Positions 9,093 to 22,326 of a stretch of 64,000 nucleotides of DNA are shown here, one piece after another. The position numbers were made by a program, and so were the translations under genes. Source of the DNA: Hyperoplus lanceolatus (taxonomy: Eukaryota > Chordata > Actinopteri > Uranoscopiformes > Ammodytidae); contig CM049418.1 of assembly GCA_026929865.2 (NCBI GenBank), positions 4,611,501 through 4,675,500 of the forward strand, written 5' to 3'. Each line of letters begins with the position of its first letter. Positions within the stretch are counted from its first letter, which is position 1. A model generated the notes under the pieces. That model was not told the DNA's origin. It did no database searches and saw nothing but the letters and a program-made list of their open reading frames with translations.

Positions 9093-11152
9093 TGGCTATT
9101 ACATGAGGCATGCAATATGTATGTGAAAGGAAAAAACAACTTTGTTACTTTCCAGCCTATTCTGTGGCCAATTTCTTCTTTCTAAAGACTTAAATGTTTG
9201 GTGATCTGTTTGGTTCTGTGCTGTGCCTTGTTTGTACTTAGTTCTGCTTTGATTGAGGTTTTTTTTAATCCCTTCTCACCTTGCCCATAGTTTTTTTTTA
9301 AATCCTTTTTTAGCATCGAGGTCAAGGGACTTTTTTTTGTGTTTTATTACATCGCCGTGTCCCCTTCTTAATTAAATATAACTGAATTGAATATATGTAT
9401 CATATTGGCAGCAAATTGTCTTGTTTTTCAGCCATGTAAAATACGTTTTAAAGAAGCATTTAGACATTATAATTTGAACTGAATTCTCAGTGTCATCAGA
9501 TCGACTGTATATGTTTGATAAATGTATAGCACACCTCATGGATCTTATCACTTTTTGCAGAAGAGCATAGTCCCTTCCTTTATATATCCTCCCTGTGTGA
9601 TTGGTTTTACACTCAGTGACATTTGGAGATACAGAAGGTGAATATAATGGCAGGAGGAGTTAGAAGCAGGGGGGGGGGGTTCTCCTTTATGGGAGAGAGG
9701 GTGACATTCTGAGGACCCCCCCATGAGGCCAAACCTCTGGGCCCTGCTCAGCCCACGGTGGGAACTCGGCATCAACTTTCCCTTGTCAATCCAATGGAGG
9801 ATAAGTTGAGCTCCAGTCCTGACGAGATCCAAACCCCTCTGATAAATAGCAGTCAGCTGAAGGCAAGGGGCGCTTATGAAGGTGAGTGGCTTATTTCAGC
9901 TTGACATGTATGTACTATTTGTCATTTAGTACAAAGCTCTTACTTTGATTTTAAAAGTTTCTGCAATGGGTGTCTTGTGGAACTGACAAAATTAAAAATG
10001 TGCTATCTTAATCCCATAGCATTGATTACTATTACTTTTTAAATTGGTATGAGCATTTGGTAGTGGTTACCCTGATAAATAGTTGATATGTGTTGTATAC
10101 TCAAAATTCAAAATATGTGTCATGAATCAAGGGAGAAATCATGAATCAAAAGCTACGCCCCTGTTTTCCAACACTGTAATTAGACCTTAAACAGCTCTAT
10201 TTGTGCTCCTAAGGTCCTTCAGATTTGTCCTTACAATGAAAGAAAATGTGTTGTAAAAGTCATTGATGTGATAATGTGATAAACAATTAAAAGGTAGTTA
10301 AGGGTTTGCATGCTATTCCATCATAATGTACAGTAACAAACACCTCTGAAGCAAATTCATTTAAGCTCTTTGATTATATGTTTAAGGGCAAATACATTTG
10401 ACTTGCTATACTGTAATGCAGCCCCTTCTTTTTCACTTAGGCAAATGTGCGGCAGCCACATGCACGGCTGGCCAATCAGAAACCGGCGAAGTAGGTCTCT
10501 GTGTTTCCAACCTTGGGAGCCACGGCAACCCAGGGATCGCGCTCCCCTCTTTGATATGCCAAATCAAAGATCCCGCCTCAGCAAAGCGAAGGCTGTTTTG
10601 TTGCTCTAGAACTTGTTGTGTTTCCCCGTGTCCACGTTTAAAGGGAAATTGGCCGTGACTTTCATTCAGGCATTGCCTCGCATGAAAAGAAAAAGAAAAG
10701 AAATGATCAACCTCTCACCTTGGGGGAGATGTTTAAAGGGAACGAAGCAGGGATAGTTACATGTGCTACACTGGGGCCTGGGAAAAATAATGAGGCATTG
10801 GGATAAAAGTATTCAAATAATAAGTAAATACAATATCCGAGATTCCCCCCACCCCTCCTCCGTTTGGTTTTCCAATATTTCTGCTGGATTCTGAAGACAC
10901 ATGTTTGTATGCAACCACTTAGCAAAAGGCTGAGAGAAAGGAAAGGAAGCCGGATGGGAGAGGGAGATAACGGATGACTAAATTCAGACCACATGGCTGT
11001 GAGAGTAGGAGACACCAGGGGCTACATCTAGTCACGGTAGCTTTACAAAACTGGGATAAGAGAAGGAAAGATGTACTCCTGTTTATGGTTTTGCTTTCAT
11101 ATACATCAAATCTGACGGCAAAGTCTCTCTTCTTTCTTGAATCCATTGTGAA
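9093..11152. other. Non-coding stretch, including possible regulatory blocks
   Basis: No coding exon recognised. At 9581-9587 a TATATAT box precedes a purine-rich block ending in a strong donor-like AAG/GTGAGT (9879-9887). At 10390-10680 a GC-balanced, repeat-free block contains paired TCF/LEF words. The rest is AT-rich and featureless. Confidence 0.35.
10549..10569. promoter_or_regulatory. Candidate inverted pair of TCF/LEF binding words
   Basis: CTTTGAT (10549-10555) and ATCAAAG (10563-10569) face each other across 7 bases. This is the core recognised by TCF/LEF factors of Wnt signalling. Seen only as sequence; short motifs occur by chance. Confidence 0.3.
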
Positions 11153-11475
11153 TTTTTGGAGTCAGCGATTCTGTTGTTAAAATCATTGAATATCTCCTCA
11201 CGATGCGCCACCTGTACATGTAAGAATATCCAGTGTTAATGCACAGCCTAGACTAAGTAACGTGGCACGTTACTAGCTTTGGCGGGCCCCCTTTGTTTAC
11301 AAACCCTTTTGTTAACATCCCCATTTACAGAGTATAGGCTGTGTATTAACACCAGATACATTTGCAGCGCACACACAGTATAGACAGGTAGCGGCTAGTG
11401 AGGAGATATTCACTGTTTTAGACAAAAAGTGATTTTGATAACAACCGTTCTCCAGAATCGCCTGCTGCCCCTTAA
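11153..11475. mobile_element. MITE of the TTAAAGGTG(C/G)AGTCAGCGATTCTG-like family
   Basis: The left end GGAGTCAGCGATTCTG and right end CCAGAATCGCCTGCTGCCCC form the inverted termini. Near the ends ATTGAATATCTCCTCA and TGAGGAGATATTCACT are also inverted. The interior is shared with the copy at 21998-22326 (blocks such as ATCCAGTGTTAATGCACAGC and ATTTACAGAGTATAGG with small changes). Confidence 0.75.
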
Positions 11476-12735
11476 AAGTTAGCTAATCTTGAAATGAACA
11501 TTAATATATACTGTATATATTGATGATCTTCAGACGTACAAATTAAGAAATATTTGATATTGCACACTCTCCCTCTATCCATTAAGGTAACCGATATTCC
11601 AAGGTTTCCCTCTCACCTTGTATCCACACTGATGCACCCTCGTTTTCCTCTCTTAGCAGATGTTAGTGACTAGCTGAAATTAGTGCAGACACTAACCCTG
11701 GCCAGCGTTTAATTCATTTTACACAGACAGTAGTACAGTGACCCCGTGAAAAAGGATGAGGCACACCCGACTAATCAGCCTGAACCCTGATGACATCACT
11801 CCTGGACCTGCCAAGCCAGCCAAAACAGGGGGAGGGGCCTAGGTAGTGTACTGTGGATACAAAGCGCCAATTTATCACTATAAGCAAATGCTAACCTAGG
11901 AGCGTTGCCCCCGGCAGAATTAATTGGCCCTCTCCCTGTCTGTGAAGTATCTGGCCTTGTTTAAAAAGACAGGCTGCCCCAGAGACCCCTGCTCTCAACA
12001 CTCTGAGCTCCGAGGAGCCACGCCGCCATTGGCTGATTGATAGCCATGGAAACCGCTGCTCTGCATAACCAGGAAGTGCTCGTCTCATGAAAGCTATTGG
12101 ATGCTCAGACCCAAGGCGAACGGGTGACGTGGAGACACCCCAGAAAGCACAGCACAGCGGGGACAGGTTTTTGGATACCTTTGCTAATTTCAATCAGTTA
12201 TATTGTGCACTCCATATTGGATTAATAGTGAAATCTGATATTTGATTACCACCAACCAATACGCTGTGCCTCAGAGCTGACTGTCCTCACACAAAGACAC
12301 ACCAATTCCTCTTGGTCAGAGTGGGAGCGTATCTGCTCCCAGGGCGCAATAAGATAATATGTCAGGGGCAATTAGAAGTTTAGATTTTTGGTTCAGAGTA
12401 TTGAAAAATAAAAGATGTTGAGATATTGGCCATTAATGGGTTTAGTCGAATTAACACCTCTTAATTGTGGACCTTTTATTTCTACTAGTTTGAAAGAAGT
12501 AGACTAACTAAAACAAAATAGAAAAAAAATCTCTCATTCTGATTTGGGGCTTTAACTGCCAACAACTTTTTTTTAGAAGGGATAAGGGGTCTTTCACGTG
12601 TCCGGCACACTACCCAAAACTTGTGATTATCTGCACTATTGGCTCTGTTAACCCACTCTACTGTGACTAAGAAAGTGCGGGTGCAACTTTCTAGTACATT
12701 AGCTGAGGGATTGAAAGCTCCTATACTGTAGGCAA

Positions 12736-12768
<33 letters not shown>

Positions 12769-15206
12769 AATATAGACAACAGAGCTCTCCCCACTCCTTC
12801 ACCCCACAACCCACTCTCTCTCTATCTCTCTTTATCTGGCCTTTTCTCTCATTCGGCGGAGAGAGAGTGCAGGCCCCTATCTCGCCGGCCCATCCGTGGT
12901 GTCTCCTTTCCTCCGGCTCTCCTGTACTTGGGGGAATAATTAATCGGGCTAACAGGTAAGAGATACCGAGTACGTGGCATAAGAGCAGCTTTCAGAGCTT
13001 TTGTGTGTGTGGGCTTTCCACGCTGAAATGGATCCCGCTCGGCTCGCCACTCAGGGCCCTTTTCAACCAAGAGAGGCAGCTGGGAGCGGATCTCACCGGA
13101 CAGCTACAGAGACGTCCCCCCCCACCCCTACACACACACCCCATTCATCTCTCCAACCTCTCCTCTCCTTAAAACCCCACAATCTTTATTTATTTACTGA
13201 TTGTTTTCTTGTTTTCTATCTCGTCTGGGAGAAACAAGGGCTCACGCACGCACAGAGGCAGCTCAAGGCGTCAGAGCAAAAACTGGAGGGCCCTTGGACA
13301 CTTTCCCCCTGATCTGTCCTCCACCATCACCCACTAACACCTTTCACTCAAGCCACTAAGCATGACTCACCTCACCTCCACACCAGGATCAGATATAAGT
13401 GGGGATTGACAACATGGGGGCAGAAGTAACACACTATAAATAGACAATTTTGCATTTGTATAGCCAGAGTTGAAAAGCTAAGCATTCACAGTACAACAAC
13501 TCTCGCCCCTACCTCGTAAACAAGCCAATGTCATTTAAACAAGGTATTCCCCAATATTTGATCAATTTGCCCTGGTAATGATCCAAAATGCCCCAGAGAC
13601 ATATGTCACAGGGGAAAAAGAAGCCCCTGAAAAATAAATATAAATATATTTTTTTAAATAAACTTCCTCCACTGCTCCGCACAAATTGTTATTTACTAAA
13701 AAAAACTAAAAAAACTAAATAAAAACTTCAGCACTAATTTTCTCCCGTTTGGAATTGATTTTTTCTGACAGTATCAAGTTGGAAATCTAGCCTAAAAGTA
13801 CCTGCTGTCCTCCTGGGCTGACAAAGACTTTTTTATAAATAAAAAGGATCTGGATGTGACAGTGTGGTTTGTAAAGCAGCATGTTTCTGAAGGATTATTT
13901 CCTGGAGGAGGCTTCAGTTTCTTCCTATGGGTGTCGGGTGATTGACAGCGAGCAGAATGTAAAGTAATACATCGCGCTGATGTGGAAAAAGATCCAAGTG
14001 GGTATACACACTGGAAAATTGGGGATGAAACGGAAACTTTCACAAACGCTAAAAGGGAGGCTTCTTGTTTCTCATATGCCATAAATGATGCTGTAAAATA
14101 CTGAATTACAGAATACTGTTTGAATGTGGAGGAAAACGTGCCTTAATTCTAATTTTGAGTCAAGTCAGGTACATTTTATTTATATAGTCATAACTGTCCC
14201 TTTAGGTAAAGCATACACCCTATCCTTAGACCATTGGTTAGGATGACGAATGGCTATCCAAAACATCCCAAGCTGTTAGGTTAATTGAGAAATATTTAAG
14301 GATTAAAAGAAGTTCCATTTTGTGTCCAACATGGCATTTGTTAGGTAATTGAAGGGGTTCAATATGTTATTTTCTATTTCTGTTCAAAATAACTGTATGC
14401 AGCTGCTGTGATAGTATGATACAGTAGTTGAAGCACAAGAAAAAAAGGAAGGATTATGCCATGCACACCTTTCTCCATGATCTTTTTGTGAAGAGTAGCT
14501 GAAAGAGACTCCTGGAAAAGGGGGGAAAACTTCACAGCCCTATCCCGATGTCACACCCCTGAAAATAGACTGCTAAACTCTTGGATACTGGAAATGAACT
14601 AAGTGATATATATTATTTATTACAGAAGTGAACGCCACTCGACTGAGGAGAGCTTCGTCCCCGAGTACTGTCTTTGTTGCTTTGGGTTTTTTATCAACTG
14701 TGAAAAAAGTTTAAAAAAAATCGAGGTGAAGTTTGAAAGACAGTCTGTTTGGACATTGAGGCTACACCACGCAGAACTCCACAACTTCCCCCTTAGAATG
14801 GAGGGAAAAAAACAAGCAATTCAAATCAATTCAAAGCAGGTTTATCAGCTTGATGTTACAGATTCAGACAGAGACCAAACAATGCTCTCTCATTGCTGGC
14901 TGCTCAACGCTCACTAATGCACCATCTGAAGAATAATGAAAGCATCTCACTATGTCCTGTTATTGAAGTCAATCGGCCGTCCTCAGGCTAAGAAAATTAT
15001 TTCAATTTAGCAGATGAAATTGCCCATGTTTTGAGATTTTGACTCTCATTTTCAAAAAAAAATATGGAAAATAAAAAGTTTTTGAATATATGAGTTTGCA
15101 AGTTTTGGCTAAACTCCTTTAATGGCAAAGCTCAAAAGTGAAAAAACTTAATTGTTTTTGCCCCACACCCTTGTGCTGAAAATGTGCTGGGCTCAAATGT
15201 ATTAGA
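11476..15206. other. Non-coding stretch with GA/CT simple sequence
   Basis: Holds a GA-rich tract at 12735-12767, CT-rich sequence at 12815-12850 and a short fragment at 14158-14190 (ACATTTTATTTATATAG) like the 3' end of a fish LINE. Sequence at 11880-12180 and 12850-13070 is GC-richer with no recognisable exon. Other frames here show no protein family. Confidence 0.4.
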
Positions 15207-15260
15207 TTAAAGGTGGAGTCCGCGATGCTGGAAAGGTTTGCTATCATAGTGGGACATAGG
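15207..15260 (+). repeat. Possible end fragment of a TTAAAGGTGGAGTCCGCGATGC-type repeat
   Basis: Starts with TTAAAGGTGGAGTCCGCGAT, similar to the termini of the MITE family at 4996, 11153 and 21998. No matching opposite end was found, so limits are uncertain. Confidence 0.4.
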
Positions 15261-15746
15261 GAAAAGGCTAAGGCCAGCAAAGGGGGAGGTCCGGTTAGGC
15301 TGCCACTCAGTCGCTTGATGTACGATCAAAAACCAATGGGATCGATAGAGAGAGAGCCTCCCTCCCTATCATCCATCCTTCCTCTGCTTACTTTTCCTTT
15401 TGTCTTACCTCCCCCTGCTGGCTGCCTCTCCCTTTTCTTCCTCCCTCTAAAGTCTATCATGGTCTCCACAAGGAGCTCAACGTAAGGGGATGAAAAAAGC
15501 TTTCCCATGCGGTAATGCAGATTTGCATTTCGTCGAGTGCTGTGTCATGAGTTTGGGGGAAAAATGCAGAAGTCCCTCGACGCTGTCGCAATTAGCATTA
15601 TTTTTACATTTTTACACAGCAAAGGAGCATCAAACGCTACTTAACTGCATATGTGAATGCACATAAGAGTGTGGCACTAACACAGCCACAGGGCCACCCA
15701 GGTTATAACCACCACAGCCTCACATTTCAACTGCAACTACTTCAGA

Positions 15747-16785
15747 TTAAAGGTGCAGTGTGTAGAATGGATTGTCATTTTTCAAAACAGAGTTGGAAAT
15801 GCAATTTAATATTGTTTGTTTGAATTAGTATAAACTCGCTTTTTCTTTAAAGAGGACCTATGATGCTTTTTGACTTTTATGACCTATAAACGTTGTTATG
15901 ATGATTTATAGTCATGCTTAACCATACTAAATTATCAAATAATGACTTACATGCATTTTGACGTATTCCCTGCTGACCGTCTGGAGTGTCTGTGCAGAGC
16001 ACTAGACACTATTCTAGCCAGTCGAGAAGTCACGTGTTCAAAGCGGTTTGACGCTTTGTAATATCGTGACGTCGCATGTAACTTGGTGTCATCACCACGC
16101 GGATGTTTCCATGTATGGCAATGCTGTCACTTCCCTGTTCGCGTCTGCCTCGCGCCCTTATAGGTCCATGCTCGCGCTTCCCGCCACTGAAAGTGTTCCG
16201 GAAGGAAGGTAACCAATCACAACGGAGTGGGGTTTGCAGGAGGGGGGGGGAGGGGAGCGGAGATGGCCGAAGCACACACACTCAAGTGTTGACAGGACGT
16301 GCTGGATCGCCAAAATAAGAGAAAGAGCGTCCCAAAAATCTACATAGTTTTTTGTGATGTGATTCGTGTCAGGTTGCTCTATAGCAGTGTTTAACAAGAA
16401 ATTAAGACCAGAAAAGTAGTATAATAGGTCCTCTTTAATTACCTTAGAATGAGCCTTTTATATTTACACCGGAGCAGGGCGCACCGCTATGTTTCTACAG
16501 TAGCACAGAATGGACAAACTAAAAAGCCTTATGCCTTTTTATATGTCGGTGTCCTGGGGAAATGCACCAGTTGGAAGACGAAGAAGAAGTACTATTGAAA
16601 CAAAAAAATAAAGACATCTTCACCTCATCACTTGATATTGTGGAAAGACTTGAGGCAGTGGTGAATGATGCCATCTTTAGTAACTAGCTTCTTGCCCTTG
16701 AAGGTCACCATAGCTTCTGTAATTATTCAAAAGGAAGGGGTTACAATCGTGAATCTCACCACTGGATGCCACTAAATAGATAAAG
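15747..16785 (+). repeat. Dispersed fish repeat beginning TTAAAGGTGCAGTGTGTAGA, interrupted
   Basis: The left end TTAAAGGTGCAGTGTGTAGA and a right end running through CTCACCACTGGATGCCACTAAAT match my memory of a common teleost repeat. Minus-strand copies of its interior occur at 49400-50150 and 58015-58145 (shared CACCTCATCAC-TGATATTG, AAAGACTTGAG and GTAACTAG-TTCTTG blocks). A 584-bp TTAA-flanked element splits it at 15847-16438. Removing that restores continuity from the left arm into CCTTAGAATGAGCC. Confidence 0.8.
15851..16434. mobile_element. TTAA-flanked (piggyBac-like target) non-autonomous element
   Basis: The 584-bp element starts AGAGGACCTAT and ends ATAGGTCCTCT (11-bp perfect terminal inverted repeat, extending with mismatches). 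It is flanked by TTAA at 15847-15850 and 16435-16438. TTAA duplication is typical of piggyBac-type transposition. No transposase frame is visible. It is younger than the repeat it interrupts. Confidence 0.85.
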
Positions 16786-18241
16786 ATCCCTGACGTTGCG
16801 TTTATTAAATGAAGAGTTGAATATCACTTCTGTAAAATAAAATCTGAAGTAATTTTTATTTATGGCTGTTGTCGTTAACCATTCATCAATGATATTGATA
16901 ACACCTCATCGCAGATTGAATAAATGTTGTAATGTCAGCGTTGACGCCTAATCGTCTCGCTCTTTAACAACAGTGATTGACAGGCCGAAGAAGAAGCAAT
17001 AGAATAATTATGGAGTACAGATTTTCCGCTACTAATGTTAGTTACCGCCTTCATCATCAGAATGTGATGCTTGAAAAGGATACTGCTGACAAATTCAATT
17101 ATTGAAAGAAGACGGCCTAATGGTCCGTGGTGATGATTCATTTCATATGTATTTCTGCCATATGTTTTAATGAAAGCTTACATTGTCACCAGTGGCAAAG
17201 AAGAGAGCGCATGCCTTGCACCAATTACTATACTGTCACTGAAGGCGCATGTTGCAGCAATAATCCACCCCCCTCCTTACAGCCCAGAGACAAGACATAT
17301 ACACTGTAGGCTTCATACACATAGCCCGGACATGTGTATGTGTAGTGCACACTAACCACAAACGCACTCACACAGACACACATTTTTTTCCTCTTTTCTC
17401 TGCTTCCCCCTTTGTGCAAACACAAAGAGCAGGGATCCTCTCTGTTATTCTTTATTCCTTTGGTCAATTCTTTCCTTGGACTGGATACTAGGGGTCCGGG
17501 CGCAGCCTTTGCCCCACCACGCTTCCACCATCCCTGGGTATGAGAGGTAGAGGTAGAGGCCTGAGAGTGTGGAGGTCTCAAGAGGCGGAGCTGGTGTGGT
17601 AATCTTTTTTTTAAATAAAACCCATAATTTAATAACTGGTTGATTATTTAACAAATGTACAGAACCATATATATATATGTATGAATGTGAGAATGATTAC
17701 ATTTTGGGTTATTGTTATATTTCGGGCTCTAGCAGGCCGATATGAGGTGAGGAGGTTGCGGGGTGCGTGGGGGTGTTTAGGTCGGAGGCTGGCATACATC
17801 TGCAGCCCATAGAGGGAGTGAGGGAGAGAAAGAGAGAGAGAGGTTGGCTCAAAGGCTTGGGGAGAACGAGAAAAGGAGGTTGCAAGGGGTCAGTGACAAG
17901 TGGCACACATGGGGGGGTGGGGGTGCAGGTGAAGTGGGGTGGAACAAGTGCTATAGAGGGGGCCAGGGATTGTGTTTTTCCCATGGTCCGTCACCCATTC
18001 TCCCCCTCCTCCTAAGTTTCCATCATGGACCCCAAACCAAAAAACCTTGGAACAAGTACACCCCTACACCCCACCCACCAACTCTCATGGTCCTCTCTCT
18101 CTCGTTGCCCTGTCAAGAAAAGGCTCAGTTTCACTCCACAGGGCCGGTGTGTTTTCAATGAATTGATACAGAAGAAGAAGTTCAACACAATGGATGGATT
18201 ACCTCAGCCAAAATAGAGTGACCCCCCACCCCCCCACCCCA

Positions 18242-18242
<1 letters not shown>
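16786..18242. other. Non-coding stretch
   Basis: Mixed sequence, with purine-rich and C-rich low-complexity DNA at about 17815-17930 and 18040-18242. Frames here are compositional. No repeat ends or exons recognised. Confidence 0.4.

Positions 18243-18330
<88 letters not shown>
18243..18330 (+). repeat. (CA)n microsatellite, about 88 bp
   Basis: Uninterrupted CA dinucleotides, preceded by a C-rich tract (18222-18242). Confidence 0.98.
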
Positions 18331-18331
<1 letters not shown>

Positions 18332-20724
18332 CACCCTTTATAACCCCATCCGCCCACTACTCTTATTCACACAGCCACTGCCACAGACTGACATTGGATG
18401 ATATTATAGATTCAAACACAAGACAGACAGACACAAACACTTGGGCACATATATGAGCACACACATCCTGTATATAGAATAGATGCGTCACATACTGTAT
18501 GTAATTACAGTTTTTCAAGCAAGGTCACATCCCAATAAATGTGTGTTGTTTATCAAGGTGCATTAAACACTTAATATCCTAGTGGCTCTGTGTCCCAGTT
18601 TTATTAGTGTGAAAGCTGAGAAATTACATAATCAAAACAGAACGGTTACTGTTCTTGAACCCTTTTAACTCATGGTCGTGGTCTCTTCTGAATGCTATCT
18701 CTTTGCACTTTACTATCATACTGTCAGAATTTTTGAAAGTGATACTGAACTAGATTTACAGTGGCACAAACATGGCAAACACAATTTTTCAATTATGTTT
18801 TGAGGCTTTGCACTTTTGGACAGGATACTGCTGCTTGTTAAAAGGTTAAATTAAAGAAAATATATTTTTAAAAAACTGACTTTTCCCGCACACTATCCTA
18901 CTATGAACGAGTTTCCTTCACTTTTCTCGCTTTTACATTTTCTGGATGGCCACCTTGCTGCACTGTGAGAGCATGCATCTTTTAGCTTAAGTGCCCCCTG
19001 TTTTTAAGTAAGGAAGTAAGGCTTCTTAGCTTAGCAGTGGTGGTGTTGAGCCCTCCCAGATGAGTTACAGAAGCAGGACAGAGCCAAATGGAACACCAAG
19101 CTTCCTGGATATGAGTAAGACATACTATACATTTGTGTTTCTCTTTAATCCATGGTTCACTTTCAACATTGAGCCAGAACTGGCAGAACTTGTAGAGAAA
19201 TATCTACTTCGAAAGGCAGGTAGTTAACATGTCGAGAAGAAGAGAGTATGTCCGGTGTTATGTAACAAGTGCCACCTATAGAAATGCAAAATGTACTGAC
19301 GGAAAATCCAAGGAGAAAGACATAAGACTGAGCGCTACTTTTTGATTGACAGGCGACCTCTGGGAAAGTACAGCCACTGCAATGACATGCCCATCAATAA
19401 CGCTGTGAACAACAAGCAAATGTCGCTGCTTCATCAACACTTATTGGCCTACAGTTTGGAACTGTTAACACATCCTGCACAGAATGTACCGAATATACCA
19501 CAGCCCCCCACCCCCACCCCCACCCTTCCATGTCCTGCGGTGGGAGGTGGCTGCGTTCTTAGCTGTCCGGGCTAATGGCTACGAATGGGCTCTAATGTAC
19601 GCTCCTCACAATGAATCACCAGCAACAGCACCCTGCTTAGACATTCAGCAGCTTGGCCGGCCACTCTGCTCCATCACACACCCTGTAGGATTAATGAGAA
19701 CACACCCACTTTACTACTTTATCACTTTTTTATAGTCAAACAGTACAGACAATATACATACATGCTTAGATTTATAACAAATTATTTTACAAATTTTTTA
19801 GCCTTTTGGGCGATTATGACTACAAATACAAATACACTATCACAAGCTTGTACACAGTCCAAATAATATACATATGTGCGCACACACAAACACACAAAAC
19901 TACACATATCCTCAAAGTGTCTTCCAGGGTTCTGGCAACATTTGCACTTATCTGGGGGACAAAATGTCTCATCACATACATCCACTGCAGTCTCTCGGCC
20001 CAGGCAAAATAACACACTGACAGAGAGAGACGAGTGAGCTAGTAATAACAGGAGTCTGAAGCTGAATGATTAATAGGCTATATGCATGAGACACAGCTCT
20101 TCTTTTCACTAGTTTTGGGGGTAAACTTTCTCCGCTAGGAGACTGCAGTGTCCTTCGATCTTTCATTTTAGAGTTATTACAATCAGACACCGCGCCTGCT
20201 GCAAAACATCTCAGGAATCCAATGTGCCGAGCCAAATGCACTTCCCAAATGTTTATTTTAGCGGTGAAATAATGCACTCAACTAACCGTATCTTTTATCG
20301 TTATCGTCATCGCCCAGGCTATTTACTCACTGTATCTATTAATCATTTTTGAGCATGTAACAGCAATTAAATTAGGGCCCGGGTCACACTCCAGCAATAA
20401 TACGATTTTAATTGCGTGGGGCAAGGGCTCTAATTCAACTATCTCCGGATCGCTTGACGGGGGCAAAACAAAAAAACACTCTTCGTGAGCACAAAGACAG
20501 AAAAGAAAAGAGAGACAGAATTACATCAAATTACAGGCGGTTTTGGTTTTCAATTGACATGAAGATGAAGTGAAAAGAGGAACAACAGCAGCGTCAGAAT
20601 AGCGGGGCATTTTGGCTTATGCATCTGGGTGTTTCAATTGGAAAAAAGACAAGTGCAAGAGCAATTACAAGCGAGCCATACATCTGGATTTGCCTCATCT
20701 CCCCTCCCTGAACCTCTGACAAGC
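18331..20724. other. Non-coding stretch, conserved-looking block near 20300-20460
   Basis: From 18331 to 20290 no element or exon was recognised. Block 20300-20460 is repeat-free and carries several homeodomain-type cores (CAATTAAATTAG at 20373-20384, TTTTAATTG at 20406-20414). This is suggestive of enhancer DNA but not shown. Confidence 0.35.

Positions 20725-20782
<58 letters not shown>
20725..20782 (+). repeat. (GA)n tract
   Basis: GA dinucleotides with a few GAAA interruptions. Confidence 0.95.
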
Positions 20783-21040
20783 AAAGGCTTTCAATACAAC
20801 TTCATCTCCAATCACCTTCAAATACAGCTCGGCGATCCCAGGTCAAAACCCCTCCGTCTAAGCCTGACAGGCAAAACAAACACGCCACAGCTTAGGAGCA
20901 CGCAAACACTAGAATGTAGGCGTGGAGGGTGAAAACGCACAAGAAATGGAACATAGCAAAACCCAGAACAAAACACAAGCTGCTCCAGAGCAATATGAAT
21001 GTTTACTTGTTGAATCTTTTATTAGTTTTGTTCTTATCTC

Positions 21041-21076
<36 letters not shown>
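21041..21076 (+). repeat. (CT)n tract
   Basis: Nearly pure CT dinucleotides, 260 bp from the GA tract above and so of opposite polarity. Confidence 0.95.
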
Positions 21077-21079
<3 letters not shown>

Positions 21080-21607
21080 TTATCTATGCAGCAGGTACTG
21101 AGCTATGCATTGGGGCTGCATGCAGCTGATTAGAACAGTGATAGATGGGAGGGTGGATGACCTTAGCTTCCGACTAAACACAAGGTTGGACATTTGTCTC
21201 CTCGCTGCATTTGCATGCTTTCCGCCCCGTTTATGGCAATTTGTCACCATACTCGCTTTTGCCATTGAGAAGACGCGGATTAAAAGGGGAAAAAAGAAGT
21301 GGGCAGTGCAAGCCAAGGCTATAGATTCCCGGGAATACAAATTCAAAGACTGTTATGATGAAGCACTTTCATTCAGATAATTCCACGAAGCGCAAAAAAA
21401 CTCACCTACAGTGCGTTCTTGCTCATGCTTACCATTTTTTCCTGTTAGTAAAGTGTTAACTCGTGGACGTTTAATTAAGGTACACTGGTGCAGAAATTCA
21501 TCTTAGTAGCAAAACGGGGACACTACCAGAAACTCCATGTCCATGCAAAAACACTTAGGGCACTTGAAGGCCAGCCTTGTGTTCAAACTCCCAAGCTCCT
21601 ACCTGCA

Positions 21608-21611
<4 letters not shown>

Positions 21612-21661
<50 letters not shown>
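21612..21661 (+). repeat. (CA)n microsatellite
   Basis: About 25 uninterrupted CA units. Confidence 0.98.
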
Positions 21662-21666
<5 letters not shown>

Positions 21667-21997
21667 CACGTATGTCCGTCAACTCAACATGACACATGCT
21701 GATGAATGGCCTGTCATACTCTTTGGTGATCAGTGAATCATTTACACTCATATGCTTTTAATAATTCAGGGGGCTCCGGTCTTAACAAATTACGGCAGCG
21801 CTCCCCAAACCAACAGAGTTCACTCAGCCGGAGCCCTGTTCATCCACTCCCCAACGCTGCCCTTGGAGTATGATGTTTTTGCAAAGCGCTTAATCTTGAG
21901 CGTAATTCAATCATTTTGAAAGCCAGACGTGTCTCAGCAATTTAGTCTAATAGAGCATCTCCACTGAGATTATCTCTGTATCGAGGCATTGCCTCAC

Positions 21998-22326
21998 TTA
22001 AAGGTGCAGTCAGCAAGTCTGGAGAATGCTTGTCGTCAAAATCATTTTTGTAAAAATCAGTGAATAACATACCACGATCTGCTACCTGCCTGTGATGTGC
22101 GTGTGCTGAAAAGAAATCCAGTGTGAACACACAGCCCCAGGCTCTGAAAACAAGCATGTTGCTAGTTACAGTAGCTCCCCTTCATTTACATACCATTTAC
22201 AGAGCCTAGGTTGCGTACTAACACCAGAATTGTTTTCAGTGCACACACGGAACGGACAGATAACTGACCTTGAGGAGATATTCACTGATTTTACAAGCAT
22301 TCTCCAGAATCGCTGACTCCACCCAA
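21998..22326. mobile_element. MITE with TTAAAGGTGCAGTCAGC ends
   Basis: The left end TTAAAGGTGCAGTCAGCAAG with GGAGAATGCTTG is inverted at the right as CAAGCATTCTCCAGAATCGC followed by TGACTCCACCC. The interior matches the copy at 11153-11475. This is the best preserved left end of the family in the window; the right TTAA is eroded. Confidence 0.8.

Noticed and set aside
18243..18330. CRISPR-like or tandem array
   Set aside because: Simple CA dinucleotides without spacers.
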